Source of the DNA: a virus
Length of the DNA: 64,000 bases
Virus record (IMG/VR): IMGVR_UViG_3300036853_000417
Coordinates: 18,151 to 82,150 of that record
Reading direction: 5' to 3' (one strand)
Shown here: positions 32,956 through 42,115 of the stretch, one piece after another
Numbering within the stretch: position 1 is the stretch's first letter
How the letters are laid out: the number at the start of each line of letters is the position of its first letter
Notes under the pieces: model-generated
Seen by the model: the letters and a program-made list of their open reading frames with translations, nothing else
Databases searched by the model: none
What the model was told of the DNA's origin: nothing
Position numbers and translations under genes: made by a program

Positions 32956-33678
32956 ATGGACATGGCTGACTTTACGACGATAAGATCCATGTGGAATAGC
33001 AACACTGATGCAGCTCCTACATGGAATGCTGTTACATTTGGAGGATCATCAGGTCAACAGGAAATCAGGTGGTGTGCTACCAGTGCAGGTTCTGCTACGA
33101 TAGGTTCTGCTGCATGGCCGCAATACGCGAGGCCAGCCAGCCCCGGTGCAGTACCAGAACTCTGGTACTTTACGTCTTCCGATAACTCAGGAGGGGTCAA
33201 AGTCGGAACCTATGATGGGGACAATGGACAGGCCAACGTCGCATGTATCGACTATGACAACCTTGGGACATTTGCCACCGCTCCCACGCTCACTGCATAC
33301 AGTTCCTCTGCACACAATGCACCAGTTGCAGGCACACAACCGGGAGCCGAGGCAGGATCTCCAATTATCAATGGACATGCAACCGATACCAGCTCGACTT
33401 CCTACCTCAAAATTAATCTCTATGGGGATGATCAGACGGGCAATCCAACGGCAGGCGCTGTTGGAAGCATGCCATCAGCTACCACAGGCACGGCAGGTAG
33501 TGTGTCTCCTGGCGCTGCTGCATGGTTAGCTACGTGGCAGTCAGCGCAGGGAGCCGTCCAATTCATCACCCATCGCAGGACACCTGCCGCAACTACAGCA
33601 GGAAAGATCTTTTTTGTACTTATTCTGTTTACGGGGCCGAATATGAGCCTTAGTTTAGCCAGGGCCTTCAAGGAGTAA
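32956..33678 (+). CDS. virion structural protein; 3' end abuts a group I intron core
   Basis: 240 residues starting MDMADFTTIR. Gly/Ser/Thr-rich, beta-strand composition (WYFTSSDNSGGVKVGTYDGD), similar in character to the preceding protein. Its stop TAA lies in the loop of a CAAGGA/TCCTTG hairpin that begins a group I intron-like RNA, so the true C-terminus might continue in a downstream exon that I could not identify. Confidence 0.65.
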   Translation: MDMADFTTIRSMWNSNTDAAPTWNAVTFGGSSGQQEIRWCATSAGSATIGSAAWPQYARPASPGAVPELWYFTSSDNSGGVKVGTYDGDNGQANVACIDYDNLGTFATAPTLTAYSSSAHNAPVAGTQPGAEAGSPIINGHATDTSSTSYLKINLYGDDQTGNPTAGAVGSMPSATTGTAGSVSPGAAAWLATWQSAQGAVQFITHRRTPAATTAGKIFFVLILFTGPNMSLSLARAFKE

Positions 33679-33930
33679 TCCTTGTTGAAAACCTCTCTGG
33701 GAACGGTGAAAGCCCCAATCATTGAATGGGTAACGCCGTGGCAAGCAGGGCAATGAAGCCTGTGCAGCCGTAGAGATCAAGTGAGAGGCTCCATACAATT
33801 GTGTATGGATGATGCCATGATCCGACCCTTGCAGGAATGTAAGGAGGCCAGCAGAAATGACTGACCCCACTCATAAGAGTGAGTAACAAGATAGTGGTAC
33901 ACTAACACCCGTAATCACATTTACCTATAG
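33660..33930 (+). ncRNA. group I intron core (IC3-like)
   Basis: The conserved pairings can be written in order. P1/P2 hairpin CAAGGA/TCCTTG is at 33669-33684. P3 is CCTCTC (33692-33697) with GAGAGG (33783-33788). P4-P6 include GTAACGCCGTGGCAAGC (about 33730-33746) and a CAGG/CCTG hairpin. P7 is GATCA (33775-33779) with TGATC (33818-33822). P8 is CCATACA/TGTATGG (33791-33808). P9 is CCTTGCA, GGAA tetraloop, TGTAAGG (33827-33844). P3 and P7 interleave with P8 as in the group I double pseudoknot, and the Q and R/S regions resemble the Azoarcus tRNA-Ile intron. Splice sites are not located. Confidence 0.75.
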
Positions 33931-33951
33931 TTATGTGTAGTAATGTACATT

Positions 33952-35181
33952 CTAATAGTTGATGCCACGACGATCAAAGGGCGTAAGGTCTTCAAGTCTA
34001 CGATTTGACTTTCTGGCATTACATTCACGATGTGTAGGTTTGATATTGTCCTCTGTGTGGGTTCCCTGTGGATCACCTGCACGAGGGACGAGAGGCACAA
34101 TATGATCGAATGTCAAAGTATGGTGAAGCAAAATAGGTTTATCGCACAGGTAACAATGTCTTCCATCGCGTTTAAGGATATGAGTAAAGTCTACCTTATC
34201 TACGATGACTGCCCCCTTTTTACGAGCAAGACGTTGAAGTTGATATCCTTGTGTGCGAAGTCTATTGTTGTGCCTCCATACTCGATGTTTTGCCCTAATC
34301 GAAGCCATATGCAGAGCATCATGACGACGACTATCATTGTATATACGCCTCTCTTCAAGCCGTTCATGATGATATATGCCCACACACTTTTTGCAGATCG
34401 CATAATGTCCATCACGTCGGTTCCTGTCCAAAGAAAACTCACTCAAGAACTTTTCAAGAGAACATTGTGGGCATACCTTGGCTCGTACCTTACGCGGAGG
34501 CGGAATCATCTGTCGCTGTTTGAGGATGCGAGTCTGACGCTTTACAGCATTGCGTGCTCTTCTTCTTGCTCTGTGCTCATCAGTATTGTGGCGAGCACGA
34601 TCATAGGTGCGAAGGCGATCACTGTTAGCGGATCTATAGGCATTATTATATGTCCTTTTCTCGAATTTCTTTTCAGGAGAGGCATGATAGCGCTCACTCT
34701 TACATTGCTTGCAACGACCTGCATAGCCATCCTTTTGAGCAATGTCATGCATAAATGCACTATGAGGTTTTTCTATCAGGCATGTGTTACACACCTTGTG
34801 TCCTTCAAGAGTGGCCTTTGGAAGAACAGGTGTCTTGCGAATACGTCGCAATTGATTGCGCTCTCTGTCCCTTGCATGTTCACAGGTAATACAAGTGGCT
34901 GTAGGCTTGCCATTCCGAAAATGAAAGTCAATATATGGCTTCTCCTGCTTACAAGCATTGCAAAATCGGTAGCCCTCTTTAGTCGATTTCAATTGAGATT
35001 TATTACGTGGGTTATACCGAGGATTCGGCAGCACATAGGGGCGTCTACGTGCTCGATCTCGTTCCCGTGTGCAATCAATACAGTAACTAGAGGGTCTATC
35101 CTTATGTATCTTGAATTGACCAAAAGGTTTTTCAATCTCGCACGATGCGCAAACTTTGAAAGTAGGATACAATGGGTCCAT
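33952..35181 (-). CDS. HNH endonuclease with four N-terminal zinc modules
   Basis: 409 residues, leftward among rightward virion genes. Four modules of the form C-x2-C, E-K-P or similar, F, then C-x2-C occur at about residues 11-36, 73-98, 131-160 and 238-268. Basic helices rich in Arg lie between them. The C-terminal HNH domain reads RDGRHCYLCDKPI, TFDHIVPLVPRAGD, NIKPTHRECNARKSNRR. GAGGA precedes the ATG. Its stop is about 20 bp beyond the group I intron structure, so it is probably the mobility nuclease associated with it, encoded antisense. A long frame on the other strand is its shadow. Confidence 0.85.
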   Translation of the reverse strand: MDPLYPTFKVCASCEIEKPFGQFKIHKDRPSSYCIDCTRERDRARRRPYVLPNPRYNPRNKSQLKSTKEGYRFCNACKQEKPYIDFHFRNGKPTATCITCEHARDRERNQLRRIRKTPVLPKATLEGHKVCNTCLIEKPHSAFMHDIAQKDGYAGRCKQCKSERYHASPEKKFEKRTYNNAYRSANSDRLRTYDRARHNTDEHRARRRARNAVKRQTRILKQRQMIPPPRKVRAKVCPQCSLEKFLSEFSLDRNRRDGHYAICKKCVGIYHHERLEERRIYNDSRRHDALHMASIRAKHRVWRHNNRLRTQGYQLQRLARKKGAVIVDKVDFTHILKRDGRHCYLCDKPILLHHTLTFDHIVPLVPRAGDPQGTHTEDNIKPTHRECNARKSNRRLEDLTPFDRRGINY

Positions 35182-35207
35182 AGCTATGAGTCCTCAAATT
35201 CTAGCTT

Positions 35208-35242
35208 AGGTACAAAGAGTGTCGTAAGCACTCTTTGTACCT
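35208..35242. terminator. 14-bp-stem hairpin upstream of the HNH gene
   Basis: AGGTACAAAGAGTG and CACTCTTTGTACCT with a 7-base loop; an A-run follows on the plus strand. It separates the HNH gene from the tRNA to its right. It could end readthrough from the leftward tRNA or be the boundary of an inserted segment. Confidence 0.5.
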
Positions 35243-35314
35243 CAAAAAATCCACCCTCATTATACCACAAAACCGCTCCACAAGCCAGTTTATGTCTTTT
35301 TTGCGTATCAAAAA

Positions 35315-35388
35315 TAGCCCCAATTGGAGTTGAACCAATGCCTCCCATTTATAAGATAGGTGCACTTAACCACATGTGCTTTGGGGCT
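35315..35388 (-). tRNA. tRNA-Ile(UAU)
   Basis: 74 nt on the minus strand: acceptor AGCCCCA/TGGGGCT, D stem GCAC/GTGC, anticodon arm CCTAT CTTATAA ATGGG giving UAU, variable AGGC, T arm ATTGG TTCAACT CCAAT, discriminator A. Position 8 is A rather than U. UAU would read AUA directly; bacteria usually do this with a modified CAU anticodon. It sits just outside the HNH/intron insertion. Confidence 0.85.
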
Positions 35389-35522
35389 ATGCGTTCACTA
35401 TTGCTTCCTGCCAAAAAAACCGTGTCGTCGGTAGTAAGAAATCGCCAATCGAACACGTGTCACAAAATCAGCAAAAAATGTTCTCATGCATTCAATCTCC
35501 TTTCAGAAAGGAGTATAGCACA

Positions 35523-36035
35523 ATGGGCATAGCTACATCTCTCTATGCCGTTGGAGATGCGATAGATCCCTCCCTCTCCTACTGGAGTGTCCTTTTGACG
35601 ACTGGCAAAACATGGTCAGAACGTCAACTTGTACCAACGTGGACAAAGGGCCAGAGGGGATTGCGCAAGCTTGATTGGGGAGAGGATTTAGTAAGCACCG
35701 GGGATATCCACCGTATAAAAGAAATCACACTCCATTGTCCTGATGGAGGAACGGCAGTCCTGGAAGTCCCTGAGCGGAGTACCGCGTTTCAATTTAAGAC
35801 ACGCAGCCTCAATATGCTTGGCGCAAGTGGCAATGACCTGGAATTTCAGGTTATTGGTCGTGTGGTTGACAAGACAACAGGACGATGTGAGTGCTTTATC
35901 TGGGATTACCGACCACTCCCAGGAGAGAAAAATCTCATAGCGTATAAATCGAGTATATACAACTTTGGTGCATGGAGAAACACTATCACACCTATTGGTG
36001 CACTAGGTATTGAAGTACAGGGTTTCCGTTTATGA
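35523..36035 (+). CDS. virion-associated hypothetical protein
   Basis: 170 residues starting MGIATSLYAVG with AAAGGAG 9 bp upstream; longer in-frame starts would run into the tRNA. Mixed beta composition, no known motif. It restarts the rightward structural series after the insertion. Confidence 0.65.
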   Translation: MGIATSLYAVGDAIDPSLSYWSVLLTTGKTWSERQLVPTWTKGQRGLRKLDWGEDLVSTGDIHRIKEITLHCPDGGTAVLEVPERSTAFQFKTRSLNMLGASGNDLEFQVIGRVVDKTTGRCECFIWDYRPLPGEKNLIAYKSSIYNFGAWRNTITPIGALGIEVQGFRL

Positions 36036-36174
36036 GATAAGAAATGATTCATGTCATGGCATTTGGCTAAACACCTGCTGGCTCGGTTTTGAGCGACACA
36101 CAAACAGCAGTAACGACATCAAAATTTATCCATGTATTCCTCATTTTTGAGGATAGTATAACACAGGAGGAGCA
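36036..36174 (+). other. non-coding gap with small inverted repeats
   Basis: This 139-bp gap contains CTGCTG/CAGCAG around GGCTC/GAGC (36078-36110) and CCTCA/TGAGG (36144-36157) followed by TATAAC. It may hold a processing site or weak promoter for the fibre gene at 36175. Not a tRNA: no acceptor or T arm can be built. Confidence 0.3.
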
Positions 36175-36591
36175 ATGTCAGGAAAGTCGGCATATCTAGA
36201 GGATAAATTGCTAAACTGGCTCAAGGGAACGGCGTTTGGAACTGCACCAACTACCGTTTATGTCGCTCTTCTGACAACGAACCCAGCCTCAGATGACGGT
36301 ACGGGTGCTGTTGAAGTGAGCGGCGGGTCCTATGCACGTGTAGCTATCACCACATCGTCAGGTTGGTCAGCTATTAGTGGATCAGGCACAAGTCCGCACC
36401 AAATCAGCAATAGCGGCGTGGTGACGTTTGTTACGCCCACGGCCTCATGGGGGGATATCATAGGCATAGCTATCTATGATGCTAGTACAGCAGGCAACTT
36501 ACTCTATTGGAATAGTATAACATTGCAAACAATAAACAGCGGAGTTATTGCTTCGTTTGCGATTGGTGCTTTAGTCGTAACCGACAATTGA
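36175..36591 (+). CDS. phage tail fibre-like protein
   Basis: 138 residues, AGGAGGAG before the ATG. The start SGKSAYLEDKLLNWLKGTAF, then TVYVALLTTNP and GGSYARVAI, is the pattern of a small phage fibre/head-fibre domain common in cyanobacterial and other phages. It would be exposed on the virion. Confidence 0.7.
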   Translation: MSGKSAYLEDKLLNWLKGTAFGTAPTTVYVALLTTNPASDDGTGAVEVSGGSYARVAITTSSGWSAISGSGTSPHQISNSGVVTFVTPTASWGDIIGIAIYDASTAGNLLYWNSITLQTINSGVIASFAIGALVVTDN

Positions 36592-36626
36592 CGGTTAATT
36601 AGTGCATTAACTGTAAAGGAGATATC

Positions 36627-37517
36627 ATGCCTTTAACACCAGGAATAGCTGACGTACTGCAACCAATGGCAGCACCTACCGTTGTACAGAATGCAACAGG
36701 CGCGGGTGCGGCTATTACATATAACATTGTCGCTGTAAATGGAGCAGGCGCGGACGGCGCTCCTAGCCCGTCGTTTGTGACAGGTGCCAATAACGCAGCG
36801 ACTGCCAACAATACGATAAGTTGGGTAGCCATTCCAGGGGCATTTGCATACCGTGTGCTCAAGAATGGAGCACTCTTAGTAACAGTAGGACCTGGGGTCA
36901 CTTCATACACAGACAGCGCAGGCGCGGCGGGCGCTGCGTACACGGCGTCCGTTGTCAACCCATCGGCTCCAGCGCTTGTTGCCAATTCTCTATTGGATGG
37001 TGGCAAACCAACATATTCAGCGGCGAAACAAGGTCTGGTACCAGTTGCTACACCTACCGATGTGTGGACGATTATCGGTAGTGCCTCAAAGATTGTTCGC
37101 GTATTGCGTATTGAGATTGTCGTCACATCTACCGCTGCAACAGGCGCGGCTATTGATGTTTTGTTACTCAGGAGAAGTACAGCAGACACGGGTGGGACCT
37201 CATCGACTACAGCATTTATTCCTCATGATAGCCTTGATCCGGCTGCAACCGCTGTCTTCACGACCTACACAGCGAATCCAACACTTGGGTCAATTATTGG
37301 TGTTGCACTTAGAGCGACAAAGATCATGCCTACTCTTGCCACAAGTACAGCTACAGACTTTCCACTGCCTGATAGGGCTTCCTGGGACTTTGGTAGCCGT
37401 CCAGGTAAGGGAATTGTGCTTAGAGGAGCTGCTGATACACTGGCAATTAACTTGAACTCAGTGTCATTAGCGGCGGGTGCTTCTATGAATATCGCATGCG
37501 AAATTACAGAGGAATAG
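36627..37517 (+). CDS. virion surface protein with Ig/Fn3-like segment
   Basis: 296 residues. Residues 20-110 (AITYNIVAVNGAGADGAPSP, ISWVAIPGAFAYRVLKNGAL) look like a fibronectin III-type fold. The remainder is Ala/Thr-rich beta structure. GGAG precedes the start. Probably a decoration or fibre component. Confidence 0.7.
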   Translation: MPLTPGIADVLQPMAAPTVVQNATGAGAAITYNIVAVNGAGADGAPSPSFVTGANNAATANNTISWVAIPGAFAYRVLKNGALLVTVGPGVTSYTDSAGAAGAAYTASVVNPSAPALVANSLLDGGKPTYSAAKQGLVPVATPTDVWTIIGSASKIVRVLRIEIVVTSTAATGAAIDVLLLRRSTADTGGTSSTTAFIPHDSLDPAATAVFTTYTANPTLGSIIGVALRATKIMPTLATSTATDFPLPDRASWDFGSRPGKGIVLRGAADTLAINLNSVSLAAGASMNIACEITEE

Positions 37518-37520
37518 ACC

Positions 37521-38678
37521 ATGGGATTTAGCAATCCACAACCAAATGACTCTGCTACTGTTCCAATAAGTTCGGAGTACTCACCACAAAATAATACCTT
37601 CCCAGCCATGCAAGGTGCTGACGGGGCCTATGTCGATGCGTATGGGAATGCATCAACCGCTCCCGTCACGTCCTTTATACAGCCTAGAGTTGTTCAGAGA
37701 GGCATTGCGCAAACGGGCGCGGGAGCGAAAAGTCTTTCTTATACGTTTCCTAATCCTGTCATGGGCGGGAACTCTATTGTCGTTTGCTTAGGTGTGGGCG
37801 ATATGGAGGACTCGGTTACTAGCTTTGTAGTGGCTGACTCGGCAGGGAACATCTATACCAAGGTGACATCACAACCGCAAGGAAGCACGCTTGAGGCCGC
37901 TATCTATCTCACAACTGGCATTAAATCAGGACTTGGTTCAAATCCAGATCTGCTACCTGTGACAAGTCCAGTTCTCAATACGGTCACGATTAAGATCACA
38001 GGTCCTACTGCTGTTCCTACTGGCATTTCGATGAAGGTGTATGAAATCTGGGGAACTATTGCCTCATTGGATGCGCTTGATCAAGTAGATATGGGTAGTG
38101 GAGCTAGTGGATTGATAGCATCAACTTCAGTGGTTACACCGCAAGTCCCCAACACGATAGCATTTACAGCTCTTGCCGTAGGGAGAATAACAACTATCAC
38201 ACCAATGGTTGGATATTCAACAAATGACGGCACACTATTCCCTTGGGGTGGGAACTTAGGTGCTTTTGATAGTCAGTACCGTGCGCTCTCAACCATTGCA
38301 ACGGTTACACCACAAGCAAACTTGTCACTTTCTAGCGCGTGGGCTATGTGTAGCGCAACGTTTAGGACAATTGTGTTACCAGTAGAGGGAACATTTAATT
38401 ATGCTCCCGCTACAAATGCTCCAATGACAACAGTAAATGCGTCATTATCTCCTGTACAGTTACTTGCAGCAAACGGAGTGCGTAAAGGCGTTAGTGTGTT
38501 TGGAGGTTCAACAGCTATATTGTTTGTGGCATATGGTGTTATTACAGCAAAAACAGCATACGTAACGCAAGTGCCACCCGGGGCTCTTTGGGAAATGCCG
38601 TTGCCAATTTATCCAGGTCCAATTTATGGATGGTGGTCTGCTGTCAATGGCAGCGCGAACATAACCGAACTTTCCTAG
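37521..38678 (+). CDS. virion surface/fibre protein
   Basis: 385 residues, Thr/Ala/Ser-rich beta composition. The middle has SLSYTFPNPVMGGNSIVVCL and a repeated strand pattern, and the C-terminus (FGGSTAILFVAYGVITAKTA) continues the style. It starts 3 bp after the preceding gene. No catalytic motif. Confidence 0.68.
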   Translation: MGFSNPQPNDSATVPISSEYSPQNNTFPAMQGADGAYVDAYGNASTAPVTSFIQPRVVQRGIAQTGAGAKSLSYTFPNPVMGGNSIVVCLGVGDMEDSVTSFVVADSAGNIYTKVTSQPQGSTLEAAIYLTTGIKSGLGSNPDLLPVTSPVLNTVTIKITGPTAVPTGISMKVYEIWGTIASLDALDQVDMGSGASGLIASTSVVTPQVPNTIAFTALAVGRITTITPMVGYSTNDGTLFPWGGNLGAFDSQYRALSTIATVTPQANLSLSSAWAMCSATFRTIVLPVEGTFNYAPATNAPMTTVNASLSPVQLLAANGVRKGVSVFGGSTAILFVAYGVITAKTAYVTQVPPGALWEMPLPIYPGPIYGWWSAVNGSANITELS

Positions 38679-38689
38679 GAGATATCATA

Positions 38690-39973
38690 ATGCCTTTATA
38701 TCCATCAAATCAATTCATACCTAATGTAGTTGTGCCTGCTACTCCACCTCCTGACATTGATACGCCGTTGCCTATTTCAGGTCCATATTACTATTTGCCG
38801 ACTGACTGGGACGCAGCATGGAAAGCTGCGAAATCTGCTGTTGGAAGCCAACGTATAAGCGTGGTCGGGATTGGAGATAGCGATACAGCCGGGGAAGGGG
38901 CGTCGGATATCGTGACGACGGCCTGGTGGCCCAGACTTCGCTCAGCTCTCCTCTCGGCCAATGGCAACCGACTTGGAGGAGATCACTTTGGAGTTCTCTA
39001 TACTCCTGCTGTGAACCTTCCAAAATCCTCGACGCCGCTCACAATGGGTGGCACAATCAATACTGATTGGACAGCGTACTATAACTCATTTAATAACGTT
39101 ATTTTTAACAATAATGCACAAACGCCACTGTGGACCTGTGCGCCAGCCTATAATGTCGTCGGTTTCGATATCCTCTATCAGGATTTCCAGGCAGGAAGCT
39201 GGACCTACAACGTGGACGGAGGAAGCAATACGACCGTTACTGTCACCAATAACGGCACATATGCAACTGCACAGGTCAAAAAGATAAGCATTACAGGTCT
39301 CACATCGGGCCTGCATACTCTTCATATCAATTCGTCTTCCACTACAAATTCCTGCACTATTCTTGGCATTACCGCGTATGCCAGCACGAGCGGCATCTGT
39401 TTTGCAAATAACGGGTGGCAAGGATTGGGGCTAGTAAACGGGGATGTGTATAACAATGCGCTCCTCGACACATCGCTTACGCCAGTTGATCGATTGGCAA
39501 TGTATCAGGGGTACACAGGCATCCCATCAGCGCCAACAGCATTATCGGGTTTGGGCTTTCCTGCTCAGCCGGATCTCGCTATCGTTGCGCTTGGGATCAA
39601 TGATGCTATTGCCTCAGTCAGTCGTGCAGATTTTCGCAATGGGTTAGAGCGACTCATCTGGTCGTTGCGATACGGCAAAAACGATGCTTGCAGCATTATC
39701 ATTGTCGCTATGTACTGCCCAGATGGGACGCTGACAAACTCCTCAACTACCGTTGCAAATATGGATTACACCAATGCGGCATATGTCGCTTATCGTGATA
39801 TCAAAGCTGCCATGCTTGAATGCGCACAGGCAAATAACTGTGCATTTGTAGATGTGCATAGCGCGTTTGGCAGGCAGCCGATTGCAAATGGGTGGGTTAC
39901 CAGCGCAAGCAATCTGCATCCAACAGATGCAGGACATTTGAAGATTGCTACTCTGTTGGGTGCGCTTGTGTAG
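38690..39973 (+). CDS. SGNH/GDSL-family hydrolase on the virion
   Basis: 427 residues starting MPLYPSNQFI with AGGAG 9 bp upstream. Block I is VVGIGDSDTAGEG (Ser64), block III is ALGIND near residue 302, and block V is LHPTDAGHL near 410, giving the Ser-Asp-His set and the Gly/Asn oxyanion residues of SGNH esterases. An inserted beta-sandwich lies between blocks I and III. On phage tails such enzymes deacetylate surface polysaccharide. It lies in a run of fibre proteins, supporting host-surface action. Confidence 0.82.
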   Translation: MPLYPSNQFIPNVVVPATPPPDIDTPLPISGPYYYLPTDWDAAWKAAKSAVGSQRISVVGIGDSDTAGEGASDIVTTAWWPRLRSALLSANGNRLGGDHFGVLYTPAVNLPKSSTPLTMGGTINTDWTAYYNSFNNVIFNNNAQTPLWTCAPAYNVVGFDILYQDFQAGSWTYNVDGGSNTTVTVTNNGTYATAQVKKISITGLTSGLHTLHINSSSTTNSCTILGITAYASTSGICFANNGWQGLGLVNGDVYNNALLDTSLTPVDRLAMYQGYTGIPSAPTALSGLGFPAQPDLAIVALGINDAIASVSRADFRNGLERLIWSLRYGKNDACSIIIVAMYCPDGTLTNSSTTVANMDYTNAAYVAYRDIKAAMLECAQANNCAFVDVHSAFGRQPIANGWVTSASNLHPTDAGHLKIATLLGALV

Positions 39974-39984
39974 AAGAGGTGTAA

Positions 39985-42114
39985 ATGGCAGTATTATATA
40001 AGCCTAGAGCATTTGGCGGTGCGGTTCCATATGAATCTCAGGCAGTGTCTCTTGCAGGCACGCTTGCAGGCACAGGTACGCTTGTACCTGTATTGTCGGC
40101 TTCTACTGCTCTCTCAGCAGAATTCGATGGAATTGGCACTTTAACAGGAACGCTCTCAGCTAATCAATTAAAAGATATTGCTACACGTTTACGATTAGCT
40201 CTTTTTAAAGATATTGCCTCTCGATTACGTTTGGTGTCAGCTATTCAATTAAAAGATATTGCTACACGTCTAAGATTAATATCCACATTGCAATTCAAGG
40301 ATATTATAACACGTCTAAGACTGATATCTGCATTACAGAGCAAGGACATTCCTTCACGTCTGAGATTGATATCTTCTAACCAATTAAAAGATATTGTTTC
40401 TCGATTCCGTTTGGCTATTTTCAAAGATACTACTGCTCGATTACGTTTAATGTCTGCTAATCAATTAAAAGATATTGTCACCCGTTTCTCTCTCATAGGG
40501 AGTGTCCAGATACAGGGTATTATGACCCGGTTGAGATTGATATCAGCCTCACAACTCAAGGATGTAGCTATTCGTCTGCGTTTGATGTCAGCAAATCAGA
40601 TCAAAGACATCATATCCAGATTGCGCCTGATGTCTTCCTCGCAATTGAAGGATGTTATTTCTAGATTGCGTCTGAGAAGTGCAAATCAGATCAAGGACCT
40701 CATCACACGTCTGCGTTTAGCATTCTTTAAAGACATTGTTTCCAGACTTCGTTTAATGAGTGCCTCGCAACTAAAGAATGTAGCTCTTCGATTGCACCTG
40801 ATGTCTGCTCCTCAGGTAAAGGATGCCGTAACACGTTTAAGACTGCGATCAATTAATCAATTCAAAGATATAGACACACGTTTGCGCCTGGCACTCTTTA
40901 AAGATATTTCTGCCAGATTGCGCGTAATGAGCTTGAGTCAGCTCAAAGATATCACTTCCAGACTTCGCTTAATATCTGCCAGCCAGCTGAAAGACATTGT
41001 TTCCAGATTGCGCTTGATATCAGGGAGTCAGCGCAAGGATGTGTCATCACGTCTACGACTGGCACTCTTTAAAGACATTGTTGCACGTTTGCGCCTGATG
41101 TCTGCCAGTCAGATCAAAGATGTCGCTCTTCGGCTACGTCTGATATCTGCCAGCCAGCTCAAAGACATTATTTCCAGATTGCGCTTAAAATCAGCAAATC
41201 AGCTCAAGGATATCAATACACGTCTACGATTAGCGCTCTTTAAAGATATTGCGGCCAGACTGCGCTTGATGAGTGCCAAACAGTTTAAGGATGTTTCAAC
41301 ACGATTTATCCAGGTTGTGCCAGGGCAACAAATCAAGGATCTTATCACACGTATGCGACTCATGAGTGCTAATCAACGCAAGGACATTCCTGCTCGCATG
41401 TGTTTGGCACTCTTTAAAGACATTGTTTCCAGATTGCACTTGATATCAGCTAGTCAACTCAAGGATGTAGAAACGCGTCTGAGAATAATGTCCACTCCTC
41501 AGATAAAGGATGCTCTAACCAGGATTCGATTGCGATCTGCTAATCAGTTCAATGACATCGACACACGTCTACGGTTAGCACTCTTTAAAGACATCGCTTC
41601 CAGGCTTCGTTTGATGAGTGCTGAACAGATCAAGGATACCACGACTCGCCTGAGAATGAGGAGTGCTAACCAGCTTGAGGACATCGTTTCAAGGCTCAGT
41701 CTAATGTCTGCTAGCCAGCTCAAGGATGTCACTTCCAGGCTTCACTTAATGTCTGCCAGTCAGTTCAAGGATGTCGTATCCAGACTGCGCCTGATGTCAG
41801 CTATCCAGTTCAGGGATATGTCCATTCGTTTGCGCCTGATGTCAGCTTTACAACAAAATGACCTCGATACCCGTTTGCAATTAATGTCAGCAAGACAATT
41901 ATGTGATATCAATGTACGTCTTCTCCTAACATATGCTATTCAATTAAAAGATATTACATCAAGACTGATTCTTATTTATGATGCGGATCAATATCACGAT
42001 ATTCCTTGTCGCTTTATTTTAACGACAATAGTGGATGGGACTTTCTATGTACGTAGTGGTAACATTACGTCATATGTACGTAGTGGTGATATTAACATGT
42101 ATGTAAGGAGCTAA
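39985..42114 (+). CDS. giant repeat protein, 43 copies of a 12-15 residue motif
   Basis: 709 residues. After 45 residues, I count 43 units of the form K-D-[IV]-x-x-R-L-R-L. Units are spaced 15 residues apart (xKDIxxRLRLxSxxQ) or 12 (xKDIxxRLRLAL), the short spacing recurring every few units. The end changes to YVRSGNITSYVRSGDINMYV. The regular alternation suggests a beta-solenoid or beta-helical rod. Its place after fibre proteins and an SGNH hydrolase suggests a long tail or head fibre. The DNA copies have diverged at wobble positions, so the array is old and under selection. Confidence 0.8.
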   Translation: MAVLYKPRAFGGAVPYESQAVSLAGTLAGTGTLVPVLSASTALSAEFDGIGTLTGTLSANQLKDIATRLRLALFKDIASRLRLVSAIQLKDIATRLRLISTLQFKDIITRLRLISALQSKDIPSRLRLISSNQLKDIVSRFRLAIFKDTTARLRLMSANQLKDIVTRFSLIGSVQIQGIMTRLRLISASQLKDVAIRLRLMSANQIKDIISRLRLMSSSQLKDVISRLRLRSANQIKDLITRLRLAFFKDIVSRLRLMSASQLKNVALRLHLMSAPQVKDAVTRLRLRSINQFKDIDTRLRLALFKDISARLRVMSLSQLKDITSRLRLISASQLKDIVSRLRLISGSQRKDVSSRLRLALFKDIVARLRLMSASQIKDVALRLRLISASQLKDIISRLRLKSANQLKDINTRLRLALFKDIAARLRLMSAKQFKDVSTRFIQVVPGQQIKDLITRMRLMSANQRKDIPARMCLALFKDIVSRLHLISASQLKDVETRLRIMSTPQIKDALTRIRLRSANQFNDIDTRLRLALFKDIASRLRLMSAEQIKDTTTRLRMRSANQLEDIVSRLSLMSASQLKDVTSRLHLMSASQFKDVVSRLRLMSAIQFRDMSIRLRLMSALQQNDLDTRLQLMSARQLCDINVRLLLTYAIQLKDITSRLILIYDADQYHDIPCRFILTTIVDGTFYVRSGNITSYVRSGDINMYVRS

Positions 42115-42115
42115 T

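Noticed and set aside
34030-35532. 500-codon rightward reading frame opposite the HNH gene
   Set aside because: It is the mirror of a clear HNH endonuclease with zinc motifs; the rightward product has no domain, lacks a ribosome site and runs through the tRNA.
36070-36115. Possible third tRNA (CTGCTG...CAGCAG arm)
   Set aside because: No acceptor stem, T arm or anticodon loop can be assembled around it.
36952-37455. 167-codon alternative frame in the Fn3-like protein gene
   Set aside because: Leu/Arg/Gln-rich composition typical of an out-of-frame reading; no ribosome site.
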